From Saturnia japonica (lineage: Eukaryota > Arthropoda > Insecta > Lepidoptera > Saturniidae): a stretch of 64,000 nucleotides of DNA. Shown piece after piece: positions 36,137-47,488 of this stretch (position 1 is the first letter of the stretch; each line of letters begins with the position of its first letter). Position numbers and translations under genes: made by a program. The notes beneath the pieces were generated by a model that saw only the letters and a program-made list of their open reading frames with translations, searched no databases and was not told the origin of the DNA. Where the stretch lies: the NCBI GenBank assembly GCA_033032175.1, contig CM065321.1, forward strand, positions 5,974,501 to 6,038,500. The letters are read 5' to 3'.

Positions 36137-39100
36137 CTACGCATATCCGAGATAAAAGTGAGCTTTTATTACTTTTATTTATAATGTTATAATTACCAGT
36201 TAACCTTTACTCGATGGGAAAACGTGATTATATAATTTTAGATTAGATACCCGGGTGTATGAAATGTTCCTTTACTAGGACCTTAACAAAAATGTACCTA
36301 AAATAGAAAAGTTTTATTTAATAATTAATATAATTACGCTACACTTAGAAAATGTACCAATTTCTGGTTTGTAGTGTACGTACTTTTTATATAGGTACCT
36401 TGGTACCGTGTTTTCCCTAGACGGATTATTTTGTAGGTACCACTACCTATTTAATAAAAATAATTTACGAAATGCAGTAAGTACTAAGTTGGAACATAAC
36501 TAGCGGTAGATCTATCACGATCTACGCGGGCAGATATCACACGATTTACTGCTCTATTGGTCTATACATCGCAACTGCCGCGGCCGGCCGGCAATATCAG
36601 CCGACCGTAGTTCCGTACCATGGAATAGATTTGCAAAAAATATATTTTATTTTTCAATATTCACTTAAACATCATTTTCTTTAGTTACTCATTTATGTAC
36701 CTACATTACGTACAAAACTTTCGATGTCCTTTCTAATGAAATAACGAAATAAAAAAAAAAAAACAAAGTTATTGGAATATCAATCATTTAACTGTGATGA
36801 ATAATTTTAATATGATGCTCCTTTTTTAGTATTAATTAGATTCAATTTCTCCAATCATTATTATAACATTATCTTATCTTATTATTGTTAATGATGTTCA
36901 ATTCTTTATATTTAATATATATTATTATAAATGAAGGTATATAGTTTTTATTACTCAAGTATGTCATTTGAGCAAGTCGTGTTCGCCTAGAGCTTTAATA
37001 ACACAATTTTAGTTTTTATATTATGACTAAGTAGCTTTTATTAACAACGCTTAATGCATGTTATGTTGGTGGTTTCATAGCTTTCTGTGTGTTAATTCAC
37101 CCGTGAGGTTGTACATACTGTATAGTGTATACTTACAGGTCCTGTCAGTATATCAGCGCTGCAGTGCTTGCGCTTGTAGATATGCTGAAGGCAGGAGCAT
37201 ATTCGCCTCTTAATATATTGTGTTACTTTGTATTTAATGTGTTGTGTGTTTGTCGAATAAGTGTATTCATTCTTAAAGTTATACTCAAGTATAGTACAAT
37301 TTAAGGTTTAGAACCCACTCCATTATGCACTTGGGCTCGTAATCGTCTTCTAAAAGAGCGCGAAAAGACAAGCACAGTGGAAGCGCGGCGCGGCGCAGCG
37401 CGCCATGGCGATACGACTTAAATTGAAAAACCTCGTGACTCCACGTGTTGGGATCAGATGCACTGATAATGGACATTGTTTGTATTCTCGCCTTTAATTT
37501 AATTCGAGATAGGACGCGATCGACGGATTTATGGTCTACTGATATATAGGTAGTTTAACTACTTGTTTTCTTAATTTTCAGTAGGTAACATACTCAGTAT
37601 TCTTGGATTTTTAAAATAGATACTTTTCAAATAATCTTTCAAAAAGTTTTAAACTACATTAAGGCTTAGCTTTAGAATGGCTACCGTCGAGTTCAGACTC
37701 CAAATTTTTGACAATTTGAAATTTTAAAATCGCATTTTTTGTAAATCTGTCAATACAAATGTCACTTCTAATAAGTTGTAATAAAGTTCACTTTTGAATG
37801 ATAGGTAGGTAAACTGTCGAATATCGTAATTTTTTTATAACAATTTTTTGTTCGTTTTTGAACGATTATTGTGTTATTTACGTGAAATACGTACTTACTT
37901 TAATATTTTATGTGGTATTTTGTATTGAGTGAGATATATTAATTTTTCCGTTGTGGTGATAAAATTGGTTAGGTTAGCTTTGCGAGCGAGCGTAGAGAGC
38001 GTCGCGGCCGACGAGTTCAAGAAACAAATAATTATTTGTTGTAAATTCATACACTATTCGTATAGACTTAACTTCAAAATAAAAAAAAAATCTCAAAATA
38101 GAATTTGTTTCCGCACTTTACCTTCACAGGGGATTACCTCTAACTCTCCCCCATCCCTTTACAGCATAAAATTCAACGGTAGTGATTCTAAAGTCCAACC
38201 TAAATTAAAAATTGGTCTCTCCCACCTATAGCTTCGAGGACAGTCTTCTAGATGTTAAATGATTTTAGCCTAACTAATTAACTATAAATTAGCTCTAGGT
38301 TTATAGTCCTTTTTTTTAATATATAGATATTCCGCATTATATAGGTATAAGTTTTCAATCAAAAGGAGAATATAAATTAGCCAGCTTTTAATCGCCACCT
38401 AATGTTCATTGACGATTTGTTAAAGATGTTAAAATTATCAACTCGCCTAGCAAGCGTATTAACTCTCAATTGCAAAACAAGAAACACAGATCCCTAATTA
38501 AGGTAACTTAGAAAATACACAACAAAAGACCTGCCTATGTAATGAGAGCCATCACTTAGGTACTAAACAAAGTAAACTTACTTTGGAGCACGTAATAGGA
38601 ACTTAAACGAACCAGAGATACCTTTATAGCATACATATTATTATTATGATGCATTCATTACCTAATCTTCTGACTATTCAGAAATACAAAATAATCACCA
38701 TACTTGTTATTTTCATCATCAGATGATTCCTTAGTTGTGTTGTAACTTGTAATAGAACAAGTTTCTAATTACCTTCTTTATGTTTTGCTTACTTCTTTAG
38801 TCTTAATCCTTAATTTGATATTCTTAGTTTTATTTTATTCGGTATATTTTACTTCTTACCCTTTTTGTCTCTTCTTTTCAAAACTTTCCTCATAGAGGTG
38901 GGTACTAGTCATGGAATGTTCCTTGATTTTATTCGGCATTGCAGACTATTTAAATACTTATTTGTGAACGAGGACTTAAAACATTTAGAATATTAGCAAA
39001 ACTAAAATATATTCCATTAGATTAGAATTATGTTTTTTGAAAGGGGTAATGGAGCCAAGAGCTCCCATTACCCGAACGTTAAACATTTAGAACGCATAAG

Positions 39101-40406
39101 TATAAAACTGACTTAAACAGACATTGCAAAATCTTCTGTGTTCCACTTTTATCGTAAAATTAATAAAATAAGGCATTTAATAAACACAATACACAACTGG
39201 ATGATAAAAGTTCTGGTACTTAATTGCGATTTTTTTTATCGGTGATTCACAAAACTAACATTTTCTTGTCACCGTCATTCGTGTGCCAGTCATTTGCCCA
39301 ACGGAGCAGCGGCGATTATGTTGGGTAAAAGAAGATTCCCGAAACCGTTCGTGTCATTTCAGTGCAATTTGTTTACACCTTTTTATGTAAATTGTAGTGA
39401 CTCCCACTATCCGCTAGCTCCTATTACGCCGTTCTCCCCACCAAAAAAAAAAAAACTGCAAATTGCTGCGACAGCACCATCCAAAAGTTGTTTGTTTACA
39501 ATTCACAGAGTAGGCATAAGTATTATACATAGGTACATTATATACCTACCTACATTCTATTTTTAACCACTCCAACAACGATATCTTGCTTGGCGATTCA
39601 ACACAAATTACTTCAACGTAAATAATTGTAATTAGATACGTCACAGCAGATGCACTTGCCCTGTTTCTTGCGCGTTGACAGTTTGACGGCTGCGCTTTAC
39701 GCCGAGCCAAATTATTACCATCGTAAGACGTAATATGATAGAAATCAACCCTTAATCCGATGGAATAACGTGCAGATTTGATGAACAGTAAACATATTGA
39801 CGAGTTAGTTCTGAACGGGAGGTTAAAAGTTAATAACACATCCAATAATCCAGTTTCATGATAATATAGGTAGGTACACTGATAAGTAACTGTCTTCAGC
39901 TTATTAAATCTTGTTAAGAATAGGTGGATAGGTACCACCTATCTTAAGTTTCTAACTAGACCACCGTCAATGTGGCTAACTAATTAAAATTTATAATACT
40001 TATTAATTGTACCACGGTGCGACAGTGATATTAAAAATATGACATAGAAAATAATTTTTACAAGAAACTGAATTACTGAAAAAAGGTGATGTCGTGGTGT
40101 GGTTCAAAATAAGCACAATTATTAATAAGATAAGGGAGTAATTTTTCATCAACCTTTATTTTTCGGAACCAATAAGTGCATCTCAACAAATATGTAAAAT
40201 TGAAGCGTATGTAAGTAGATAATGTCAAAATAACAGCTTTTTAGTAGGTACATAAGAAGCACAGCTGGTCGTAAACATTTTTTATAGCTCGTCCATTCAT
40301 ATAAATGAGAAAGTAGGTATTAGTGATTAAATTAGATAATCGAAAAAGTGTTTAAGATACGCCAAGCGTAGGTAAGTACCGATATTTGTATCAAACTGTG
40401 GAACAC
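36137..40406. other. Long stretch without recognised genes
   Basis: The least repeat-like part of the window. GC-rich islets lie at 36570-36610 and 37380-37405 (gcgcggcgcggcgcagcgcg), with another at 37980-38020. Frames at 37929-38231 (+), 39294-39566 (+) and 39546-39938 (-) are open but resemble no family I know and have no splice-linked partners that I could find. Promoter or distal exon sequence of an unseen gene cannot be excluded. Confidence 0.4.
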
Positions 40407-40732
40407 GGTGAACTATCATCATCATCATCATCATCATCATTTCAGCCGCAGGACGTCCACTGCTGAACATAGGCCTCCCCCATAGATCTCCAGAGCGACC
40501 GATCTTGTGCGGCCTGCACCCAACGGCTCCCAGCGACCTTTATTATGTCGTCTTTCCATCTAATGGGGGGCCGTCCTACGCTGCGCTTTCCGGTGCGTGG
40601 TCTCCACTCGAGAACCTTTCTGCCCCAACGGCCGTCAGTTTTCCGAACTATGTGCCCCGCCCACTGCCACTATGAAGAACTATGAAATAATTAAGGTGAA
40701 TAATTATTAATTAATTAATTATGGTGAACTAT
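40407..40732 (-). mobile_element. RTE-clade retrotransposon 3' end with target-site duplication
   Basis: On the minus strand it encodes the C-terminus of an RTE/BovB-type ORF: WAGHIVRKTDGRWGRKVLEW near 40660-40600, RTGKRSVGRPPIRWKDD near 40590-40540, then DRSLWRSMGEAYVQQWTSCG and a stop, followed by a (CAT)n tail at 40414-40440. GGTGAACTAT flanks it at 40407-40416 and 40723-40732. It is severely 5'-truncated with only the last 85 or so codons left, but those are unbroken, so it is fairly young. Confidence 0.85.
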
Positions 40733-40974
40733 GTGTAATGCAAATAGAAGATACAGTGATCACCATTCGACCAAGTCCGAATCGGAGTCTTCCGTCCCAA
40801 CTTGTTGGGCTGTAAATAATTCGTCCATAATAGAAATTGTGGGACAAAATAAATTTTGCCGTTGGAAAACTATTGTTCCTGCATATCGACATGGGTCGCG
40901 GTCAGTTTACCAAATGCACATAAGTTCAAGTATAATCACATACTAAGAAAAAATATTTTTAAGGCTTTCCGATT

Positions 40975-41260
40975 TTTCTCTTTACGTGTGCTATAAAATA
41001 TTACTTTTTGCCAAATTTCATGATTCTAGGTCAACGGAAAGTACCCCAAAGGTTTCTATTCGCTGGCGAGTGTCAAAATATGCAGCATAAGCGGCTGTAC
41101 CTACCTTTTAATTGCGTTATATTAATTTCAACTTGATACTTCCATGCGTTCCTGAGAAAAAGAGTCCTGACAGACAGACAGACGGACAATGCAGTAATTG
41201 TTAAAGGGAACCCCCTTTTCCTTTTTAGGTACGGAACCCTAAAAAGAAAAAAAAGTTAGT
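40975..41260 (+). repeat. Dispersed repeat ending 'ggtacggaaccctaaaaag'
   Basis: 'ccaaatttcatgattctagg', 'ctgacagacagacagacgga' and 'tttttaggtacggaacccta' form the widespread insect retroposon tail. No coding capacity. Confidence 0.6.
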
Positions 41261-41895
41261 ATTTTTAACATAAAATTATATTTAAAAAAAACTTGCCTTT
41301 ATTGTGGTAAACAGAATAGTTATCAACAAAACATCCTTGGACTTACAAAAAAATTAAAAAGAAAAGTTATCTATCAACCTATGTATATATGTACCTACCT
41401 ACATGCGCTGTACAAAATATTTACTTAATTGCTATAGATGTACTGATTTCATTACATTCATTCCAACCATATTCTGTTAAAAACAGAAGAAAAAGAATTA
41501 CGGCTCTGAACTGTTATTCGAAAGTCACGAATTTCTATATAAACGTTGAAAAATTGTCCGCTTCGTGCGCTCCTTTGACCTCCTTCGCATGTTTATACCC
41601 AAAGGACATGAGTCGAACAAAAGCGCAAAATACCCACGATTCTCGTGTGAAACACTATATACAATTGACAGGCGTGACGCGCCTGCTGTCTCGTAATCGA
41701 TATAATTGCTTGTAAACGAATGGGAACCGTGTACATGAATTACCTCGAATTACCAATTCCCGGCCGGCGACGTTTACGTCCTCTTTGGGATTTATCCTTT
41801 AAGATATGTACCTATACTATAAATTACAACTCATTACGGTAAATTTTATAGTGCTTTTTATATGGATTTTTAATTTATATGTTAAAATGTTTTAC
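41261..41895. other. Intergenic, nothing recognised
   Basis: Contains a 108-codon plus-strand frame (41389-41715) with no family resemblance and no flanking splice signals that I could link. Probably not a gene. Confidence 0.35.
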
Positions 41896-42272
41896 CTAAG
41901 CCTGTGCCCCACAGTTTCACCAGTGTTTATTTTATCAGACAAACACCGAACCGCGCCGCAAACGCATCCATGTTGCCTGTCATAATCGTTCTCACTTCAC
42001 GCAATTACAAATTATTTAAATTACTATAAATATTATAACTACCTTCCTATCTCCTAAGCAAATAACATACTATAAAGGGCAATGTTTAACTTCATAAAAT
42101 TCTCTTTATGATGAAGTAACTTTTGTTCGTAAGAAAATATGCCTTGCCTAATAATAATGCTCATAAATCACTTTTTAACATTCAACAAGTTTTTGTCACA
42201 AAATATCTTAATGTGACTTATGTAAGTATAAGAGATAGGCATATGCCATCGCGGCCTTTTTTTTAGATATAC
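41896..42272 (-). mobile_element. Helitron-like family B, interrupted by an ITm element
   Basis: Begins 'cctaagcctgtgccccacag' (decayed CTAG end) and follows the family B body up to 'tttttttagata', where the ITm terminus starts after TA. The rest of the Helitron is not found on the far side. Confidence 0.6.
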
Positions 42273-42459
42273 CGGGTTTTTCATTAACAACTTTGTTTTT
42301 AAAATAAAGAATTGAGATGAAAATGATCCAAATTTTTATTGTTTAAGAAAGAGTAAGGTTTGGCAATTATAAATGAAAAATGTTATCGTACAATTAATGT
42401 CCACCGCGACCAAGCTAACAGATGTCGATTCTTTCATTAAAATTTTCATTCACTTTGAG

Positions 42460-44320
42460 TTTTAAGGCTGCAATCGATTCGAGTGGCTCCGTATTTTTAG
42501 ACCTTGTCTTTAACATAGCCCCACAAAAAATAATCCAGTGGTGTTAAATCACATGATAGGGCCTCGGCCGTCCACTTAGAATCTGAATTTCGTGAAATTT
42601 AGTTTGCAATGTCGCGAAGTATCGTGAATATAAAATAATGTCGTTAGTTTCACCCGTGCCGGCGACAAACAGGCGCCGAAGTATCGGTAGGTGTGAACTG
42701 CGCGAATGCAGCGCACCTCTATTTAAACAGGCAGCTACCGGCTTCAAAAATCATCCTGTTAGTACCGAACTGTCTCCCGTTTGAGGGTGCCCGGCAGTGG
42801 TAGCTGGGCCGGACGCCGGGGCGACGTGGTTGAATGCAATCGCGAACCCGCGTCGCCCCATTACGGCGGTGGAGGTACACCGTGGAGTTTTAGTAAGACT
42901 CACATAACCACTCGTTCCCCCCCGGGCGGGTGTGCAACTATGACGGGTTTCTCAAGGTAAAAAAAAAGGTTTCTGATATTTGGCGACATGCAATGTGTGG
43001 CTCTGTGTGGCTATGTGACTTGTGGCACTATCCTGTAGGTACCTGCCACCGGCTAAATTACCAATCGCCGGATGGTATACCGATTATACCTGGGCAAATT
43101 ATTCCCAGTTCAGGCGCCTGGGGTTCTGAGTCTAGGTACTGTTGTTATACGTGGTTGCGGATTCACCTATCCTAGCAAAAATTACGCTTCTAAACCCACT
43201 CGCCTGGATGTTTCTTAGCGCAGCACCGAGTAGGTAGGTATTCACGCAACCGGACGGTGAATCACGTCTCTCAATCGGAAATCCACACTCGAAAACATTC
43301 ATCCAGACGCTTCACTGATATATAATTCTTTACACCGTATTTATAGCACAATTAACACAGTTAAATTTTTATAATAAGAATCCACCAAAAAAACGGTGGC
43401 AGCAGTGAACACGACTTACGAGCGATTAGTTCTCCTTACTTCACACCTCGGCGCGGGCTGCCGGGGTTCTCATACACACTGATGATTAATACAACAACTG
43501 TGCATGTAATTTGAGCGAGTTCATAGCCAACTTTTACCATGATAAGAATCCCTAACAACCACGTATTATTTGGCCCAAACAATCCTGTTGAAACCACATG
43601 TCACTGAAATCCATATCATCAATAATAGGCCAAAATTGAGTTGTTAACATCTCTCTATAACGTACCCTAATCCATTGACCGTAAACGCATTTCCAACTGA
43701 ATTTTTGAACAAAAAAATATGGCCCAAGCCGCCAGATCACATAGCGCACCATACAGTGACACGTTGAGCATGCAAAGGATTCTCGACAACCACTCTTGGA
43801 TTTTTAGAAGCCCAAATGCGGCAATTTTGCTTGTTGACGTATGTAGAAAAAATAAAATGGGCTTCGTCTGAAAAAAAAGATGTTTTCAGAAAAACTGCGG
43901 GTTGTTTTTGAATGAATTCAGCGAATCTACGGCGATGTGAACAGTCGGCCGACTTCAATTCTTAAACCAGTTGCACCTTGTAAGGCTTCAAAGCCAAATC
44001 TTTACGCAAAATTCGCCATGTGGTCGTGTTGTGGATAAGATAACCCACTACTTATAATTGTTGAAAACTTCGAAGAATTGACAAATTCGGATCTTCTTCA
44101 ACACTATGGCTCACGGCTGCGATGTTTTTAGGTAGGTACTTCAACGACCCGGTCGAAAACGCATTGATATTGGCACATTATGTACCGAGCCTGTCGTCTC
44201 AAATTTATAGACCAAATTCTTAATTGTGGTCTCAGACGGACAATTACGTTGACCGAAAATATCACGAAGTTTTACGAAATGTAACAGATCCACCATTTTC
44301 ATAGTGGATTTTAATTATTT
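42460..44320 (-). pseudogene. ITm transposase pseudogene (split)
   Basis: Reading 5' to 3' on the minus strand: a helix-turn-helix block (LRDIFGQRNCPSETTIKNLV near 44270-44210), PYKVQLVQELKSADCSHRRR near 43990-43930, the first catalytic aspartate in FSDEAHFIF (about 43875), VNKQNCRIWASKNPR, RYREMLTTQFWPIIDD near 43665-43620, and the second aspartate in MWFQQD (about 43600). After the insertion come a TKFHE block near 42590 and DLTPLDYFLWGYVKDKV near 42550-42500 with the third aspartate. It belongs to the same broad type as the element at 45187 but a different family. Stops and frameshifts make it inactive. Confidence 0.8.
42640..43545. mobile_element. GC-rich insertion nested in the ITm element
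   Basis: Compositionally unlike its surroundings (ccggacgccggggcgacgtg, ccccccgggcgggtg, cctcggcgcgggctgccggg). It carries 'ggagttttagtaagactcac', which I associate with lepidopteran non-LTR 5' or 3' untranslated regions. No open frame is recognised. The type and exact borders are uncertain. Confidence 0.5.
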
Positions 44321-44340
44321 TAAATACGATCTTCGAAAAA

Positions 44341-45186
44341 AATTAAATTAATTGTAACCATAGATGTAGTATAATATAGATTGGCTATACGACAGAGAAA
44401 GAGCATAGTAAGCGTATTTCAGAGCGAGATATAGACACATGACGAGTTCCTAAAAGCTAAGGCCCCGCGGGGTTTTTGTCAATCGTGACGAAAATAAATA
44501 TCGCTTATTTTCATAAAATATAAGGTTTTACAATATAATTTAGTGTTTGGTAAACGTATTACAGTTATGGTTACCTGTGCAGTGCCTTGTACTCATTCAT
44601 AAAGAAAAACTACAAATCCATTTGACGTGTAAGGCCGATTGAAATGTTTTGCTCACAATCTAAATTGTTTTAGACAGTTCATAAATAAATTGAGAAAATA
44701 TCCTATTTAGTCATATTAGTTATCCGTAAATATACGAATTCAAAATAAATTTACCGATACATACCGCGTTACAAGGAATTATCCATTTCAACCGAATACA
44801 ATTTTGAAATTTAGCTTAAATCTTTTATGGACCGTATTTAGTTCAATCAAAGTCAAAATATAGGCCCGTAGTCCTGAGGCAAATCATAATAGGTTCTTAC
44901 TCTTTAGGAGTTAGTTTGAATACTTCGTTCATCAATGCGTGTTGCAAACCATGGGCAAGTACCGATCGGTCTGAATAGAGTGAGCACTGCTTCTTTGCGG
45001 CAGTCGAACCTACCTTAGGCTATAGGCTAATTCATATGTGCGAACGACTCTAAGTGTGCATAAAGCGTGTATTGATACAGCGACTACTTACGTGTGCATG
45101 TCACTACCACTAGGAATACCAAATTATGAACTTCCCATTAATTCAATGTATAATTCCATTAATAATGTTCAATGTAAAGCAATATA
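44341..45186. other. Intergenic; repeat block near 44480-44590
   Basis: 44500-44570 resembles 8010-8090 in the P450 intron. Otherwise unremarkable. Confidence 0.4.
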
Positions 45187-45302
45187 CAAGGTGTCCAGAA
45201 AGGGTATCGGGTATTTGTTTTCGCGCCATATTCGAAACGGGGCGTCTAAAGGGTGCGGGGAGGGGTTTGTGGCGTCCGCCATTTTGTGGAGTTTTAGTCA
45301 CG

Positions 45303-46440
45303 ATGGAACAGTACTCGGGGACGCATCGCGCATTTTGCGTACGAGCGTATTATCGTAATGGTGATTCAATAGTGACTGCTCAACGTCTCTATCGTGCGGA
45401 ATATCGTACACGCCACGCGCCAAGTGACGATAGCATTAGGAAATGGATCAGGATGTTCGAGAATACAGGTGCGACAGTTAAAATTCAAAACTCTGGTCGT
45501 CCTCGTTCAGTTCGCGATGAAGAAACAATTGAAGAAGTTGAGGCGTCGGTTCGTCAAAATCCGTCTTTATCCATCCGAAAGCGAAGCCAAGCGTTGAACA
45601 TCAAAAAATCGTCTTTACATTCGATTTTAAAGAAAGACTTACATCTAAAAGCCTATAAAATTCAATTGGTTCAAGAATTGAAGGATACGGACTATGCTAA
45701 ACGACTGAATTTTGCGAACGAAATGCTGCAGCGATTTAACAACTTTAACAACATACTGTTCAGTGACGAAGCAAATTTTCACCTGAATGGTCATGTTAAT
45801 AAGCAGAATTGTCGGTACTGGGCAGTGGAGAATCCGAGACGAAAGCATGAACGACCCCTGCATAGCCCAAAGGTCGTTGTTTGGGCCGCTATGTCTGCTA
45901 AAGGCATAATTGGGCCGCTATGTCTGCTAAAGGCATAATTGGGCCGCTATGTCTGCTAAAGGCATAATTGGTCCTTATTTTCATGAAGATCAACGAGGTC
46001 GAGCAATTAATGTGAATTGTGACCGTTATTGCAATATGTTGCGAAATTTTTTGGTCCCAGAGTTGCAGGAGTTTGCAGGTTTCAACTCAAGAACGTGGTT
46101 CCAGCAAGATGGGGCCACTTGCCATACCTCAAATGACTCAATGGAAGTTGTTAACGAATTATTCCCTAATAAAGTCATTTCGCGAAGGGGTAACATCAAC
46201 TGGCTTCCCAGAAGCCCCGACCTTAGCCCGCTTGACTATTTTGCATGGGGATACCTTAAAAGTAAGGTTTATCAAAACAATCCGACGAATCTAACCCAGT
46301 TAAAGCAAAACATCAGGTCAGAAATGGCAGCAATATCGATAGCTATGTGTCAACGTGTTATCGTCAATCTTCGTTTCCGTTTAGAAGAGTGCCAGCAACG
46401 TAACGGTCATCATTTGGATAACATCATCTTTTCCAAATAA
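45303..46440 (+). pseudogene. DD41D transposase with 29-bp triplication frameshift
   Basis: DDE/D transposase acting on the element's inverted repeats. The ATG is at 45303 (MEQYSGTHRAFCVRAYY), 116 bp inside the left end. In order: N-terminal helix-turn-helix (about residues 1-55), GRPRS hook (about 65-69), second helix-turn-helix (about 80-115), first catalytic Asp in FSDEANFHL, second in WFQQDGATCHT, third in SPDLSPLDYFAWGY. I count 41 residues between the second and third Asp, hence DD41D (rosa-like group). The stop is at 46438-46440. Three tandem copies of a 29-bp unit at 45883-45969 add 58 bp and shift the frame; without them it would be 359 residues. No other break is seen. Confidence 0.92.
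45883..45969 (+). repeat. 29-bp unit, three perfect tandem copies
   Basis: Copies start at 45883, 45912 and 45941 (gggccgctatgtctgctaaa.. each). They encode the WAAMSAKGII segment of the transposase. Perfect identity implies a very recent expansion or an assembly error. Confidence 0.95.
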
Positions 46441-46549
46441 TTCTCCAATTCATATGCTAATAATAAACAATAAACTTTTTTATTGCATACAAATAATTTT
46501 TGTTTCATTGAACTTACAAATACCCGATACCCTTTCTGGACACCTTGTA

Positions 46550-46924
46550 TATTTTTCCATTCCTCAAATATGAAGGATTTACGATGATAATATGGTAGAC
46601 GAAGAATTTTTAACCATATTGCTGTGTATTTTTTCTGTTGCTGAATATATATCTTTTTAAAATTAGAATTTAGCATTTTAATCATTGTGGTACGACGCAT
46701 TATAAAGCATAATTACAGGTTAGATGTAACATTTTCTCCGTGACGAACCACACATTTTTATTTACTACTGTACCTACCCGTAGAACAAAGCGATAAGAAC
46801 ACGTGTTGATCGGAAGACGAGTGCCGCGTCACTGTCATAAAAAAAAAGAAACTGCATGTATAAGCTAGCTCACACACACACATAAGGCCGCGCGTAAAGA
46901 TGAGTTGAAGTCTCTACCACTTTT
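46550..46924. other. Intergenic, nothing recognised
   Basis: AT-rich, with a short (ca)n run near 46870. Confidence 0.35.
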
Positions 46925-47195
46925 GAACATAAGAGAGGTAGGGCACAAAGAATTTCATTCGAAGATTTTTCTCTACTTGGAGCAGTCCGACTGGTGGAAT
47001 ACCTTCACTCTACGGAAGATCACAACCAAATATCGTTGTTGTGTTCCTGCGGTGAGTGAGAAGTAGGGTTGCCAGAATTCCTCGAGTTGAGGGGGTTTAA
47101 AGTCGGCAACGCTAGCAAGCGTCCATAGGCTATAGTAGCCGCTTACTATCAGGCAGGCCGTATGCTTGTTTGCCACCTTTGTAGTATTAAAAAAA
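46925..47195 (-). repeat. Dispersed repeat family C, near full length
   Basis: On the minus strand: 'acaaaggtggcaaacaagca', 'ggcctgcctgatagtaagcg', 'gcctatggacgcttgctagc', 'acttctcactcaccgcagga', and an end near 'tgtgccctacctctc'. Same order as 5580-5850. Confidence 0.65.
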
Positions 47196-47488
47196 ACATA
47201 TATTCGGAAACTACGTTAATTGGCGTTGTTTGAAATTCCTGCACGGAACAATCGTCCAGAGAACACATCGTGATATTATGTTAAAAATCTATCGCCAAAC
47301 ACTAATTGGTGTATTCCAGAAACTGCACATGCAGGCGTATAGTTATAAAGCCCTGTTTGCTCATTTCGCAGTACCTGGTCTAATGCAATTATAAATTTTA
47401 CATTGTCATTAAAGCGAACGTAATCGCGGGTGGGTGTTAGTATTATACAAAAAATTAAACAAATACAAAAAGATTACAAACAAAAACT
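47196..47488. other. 3' flank of the DHX34 gene
   Basis: On the minus strand an AATAAA (47488-47493) overlaps the stop codon (TAAAATAAAG), so the 3' untranslated region may be only tens of bases long. Nothing else is recognised. Confidence 0.45.

Larger units (their letters stand above)
42273..44340 (-). mobile_element. Decayed ITm (mariner-like) transposon with nested insertion
   Basis: The low-coordinate end reads ccgggtttttcattaacaac after a TA. Transposase sense runs on the minus strand from about 44320 to 42460 but is split by about 900 bp of unrelated GC-rich sequence (about 42640-43545). The opposite inverted repeat is lost. Confidence 0.78.
45187..46547 (+). mobile_element. DD41D-type ITm (mariner-like) transposon, nearly intact
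   Basis: 1,361 bp bounded by perfect 32-bp inverted repeats starting caaggtgtccagaaagggta and flanked by TA at 45185-45186 and 46548-46549, the Tc1/mariner target duplication. It contains one transposase gene that is whole except for a 58-bp frame-breaking expansion of a 29-bp unit. Both ends are intact, so the copy could still be mobilised in trans. Confidence 0.95.

Noticed and set aside
39546..39938. 130-codon minus-strand frame as a gene
   Set aside because: No recognisable domain, no splice context and an unremarkable composition; a frame of this length is expected by chance in 64 kb.
40412..40440. (CAT)n as an independent microsatellite
   Set aside because: It is the 3' tail of the RTE insertion on the minus strand and is bracketed by the target-site duplication.
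41389..41715. 108-codon plus-strand frame as a gene
   Set aside because: No family resemblance and no supporting signals.
45038..45302. Frames upstream of the DD41D transposase, including an extended N-terminus of the transposase frame
   Set aside because: They start outside the transposon's left inverted repeat. The homologous start (MEQYSG) is the internal ATG at 45303.
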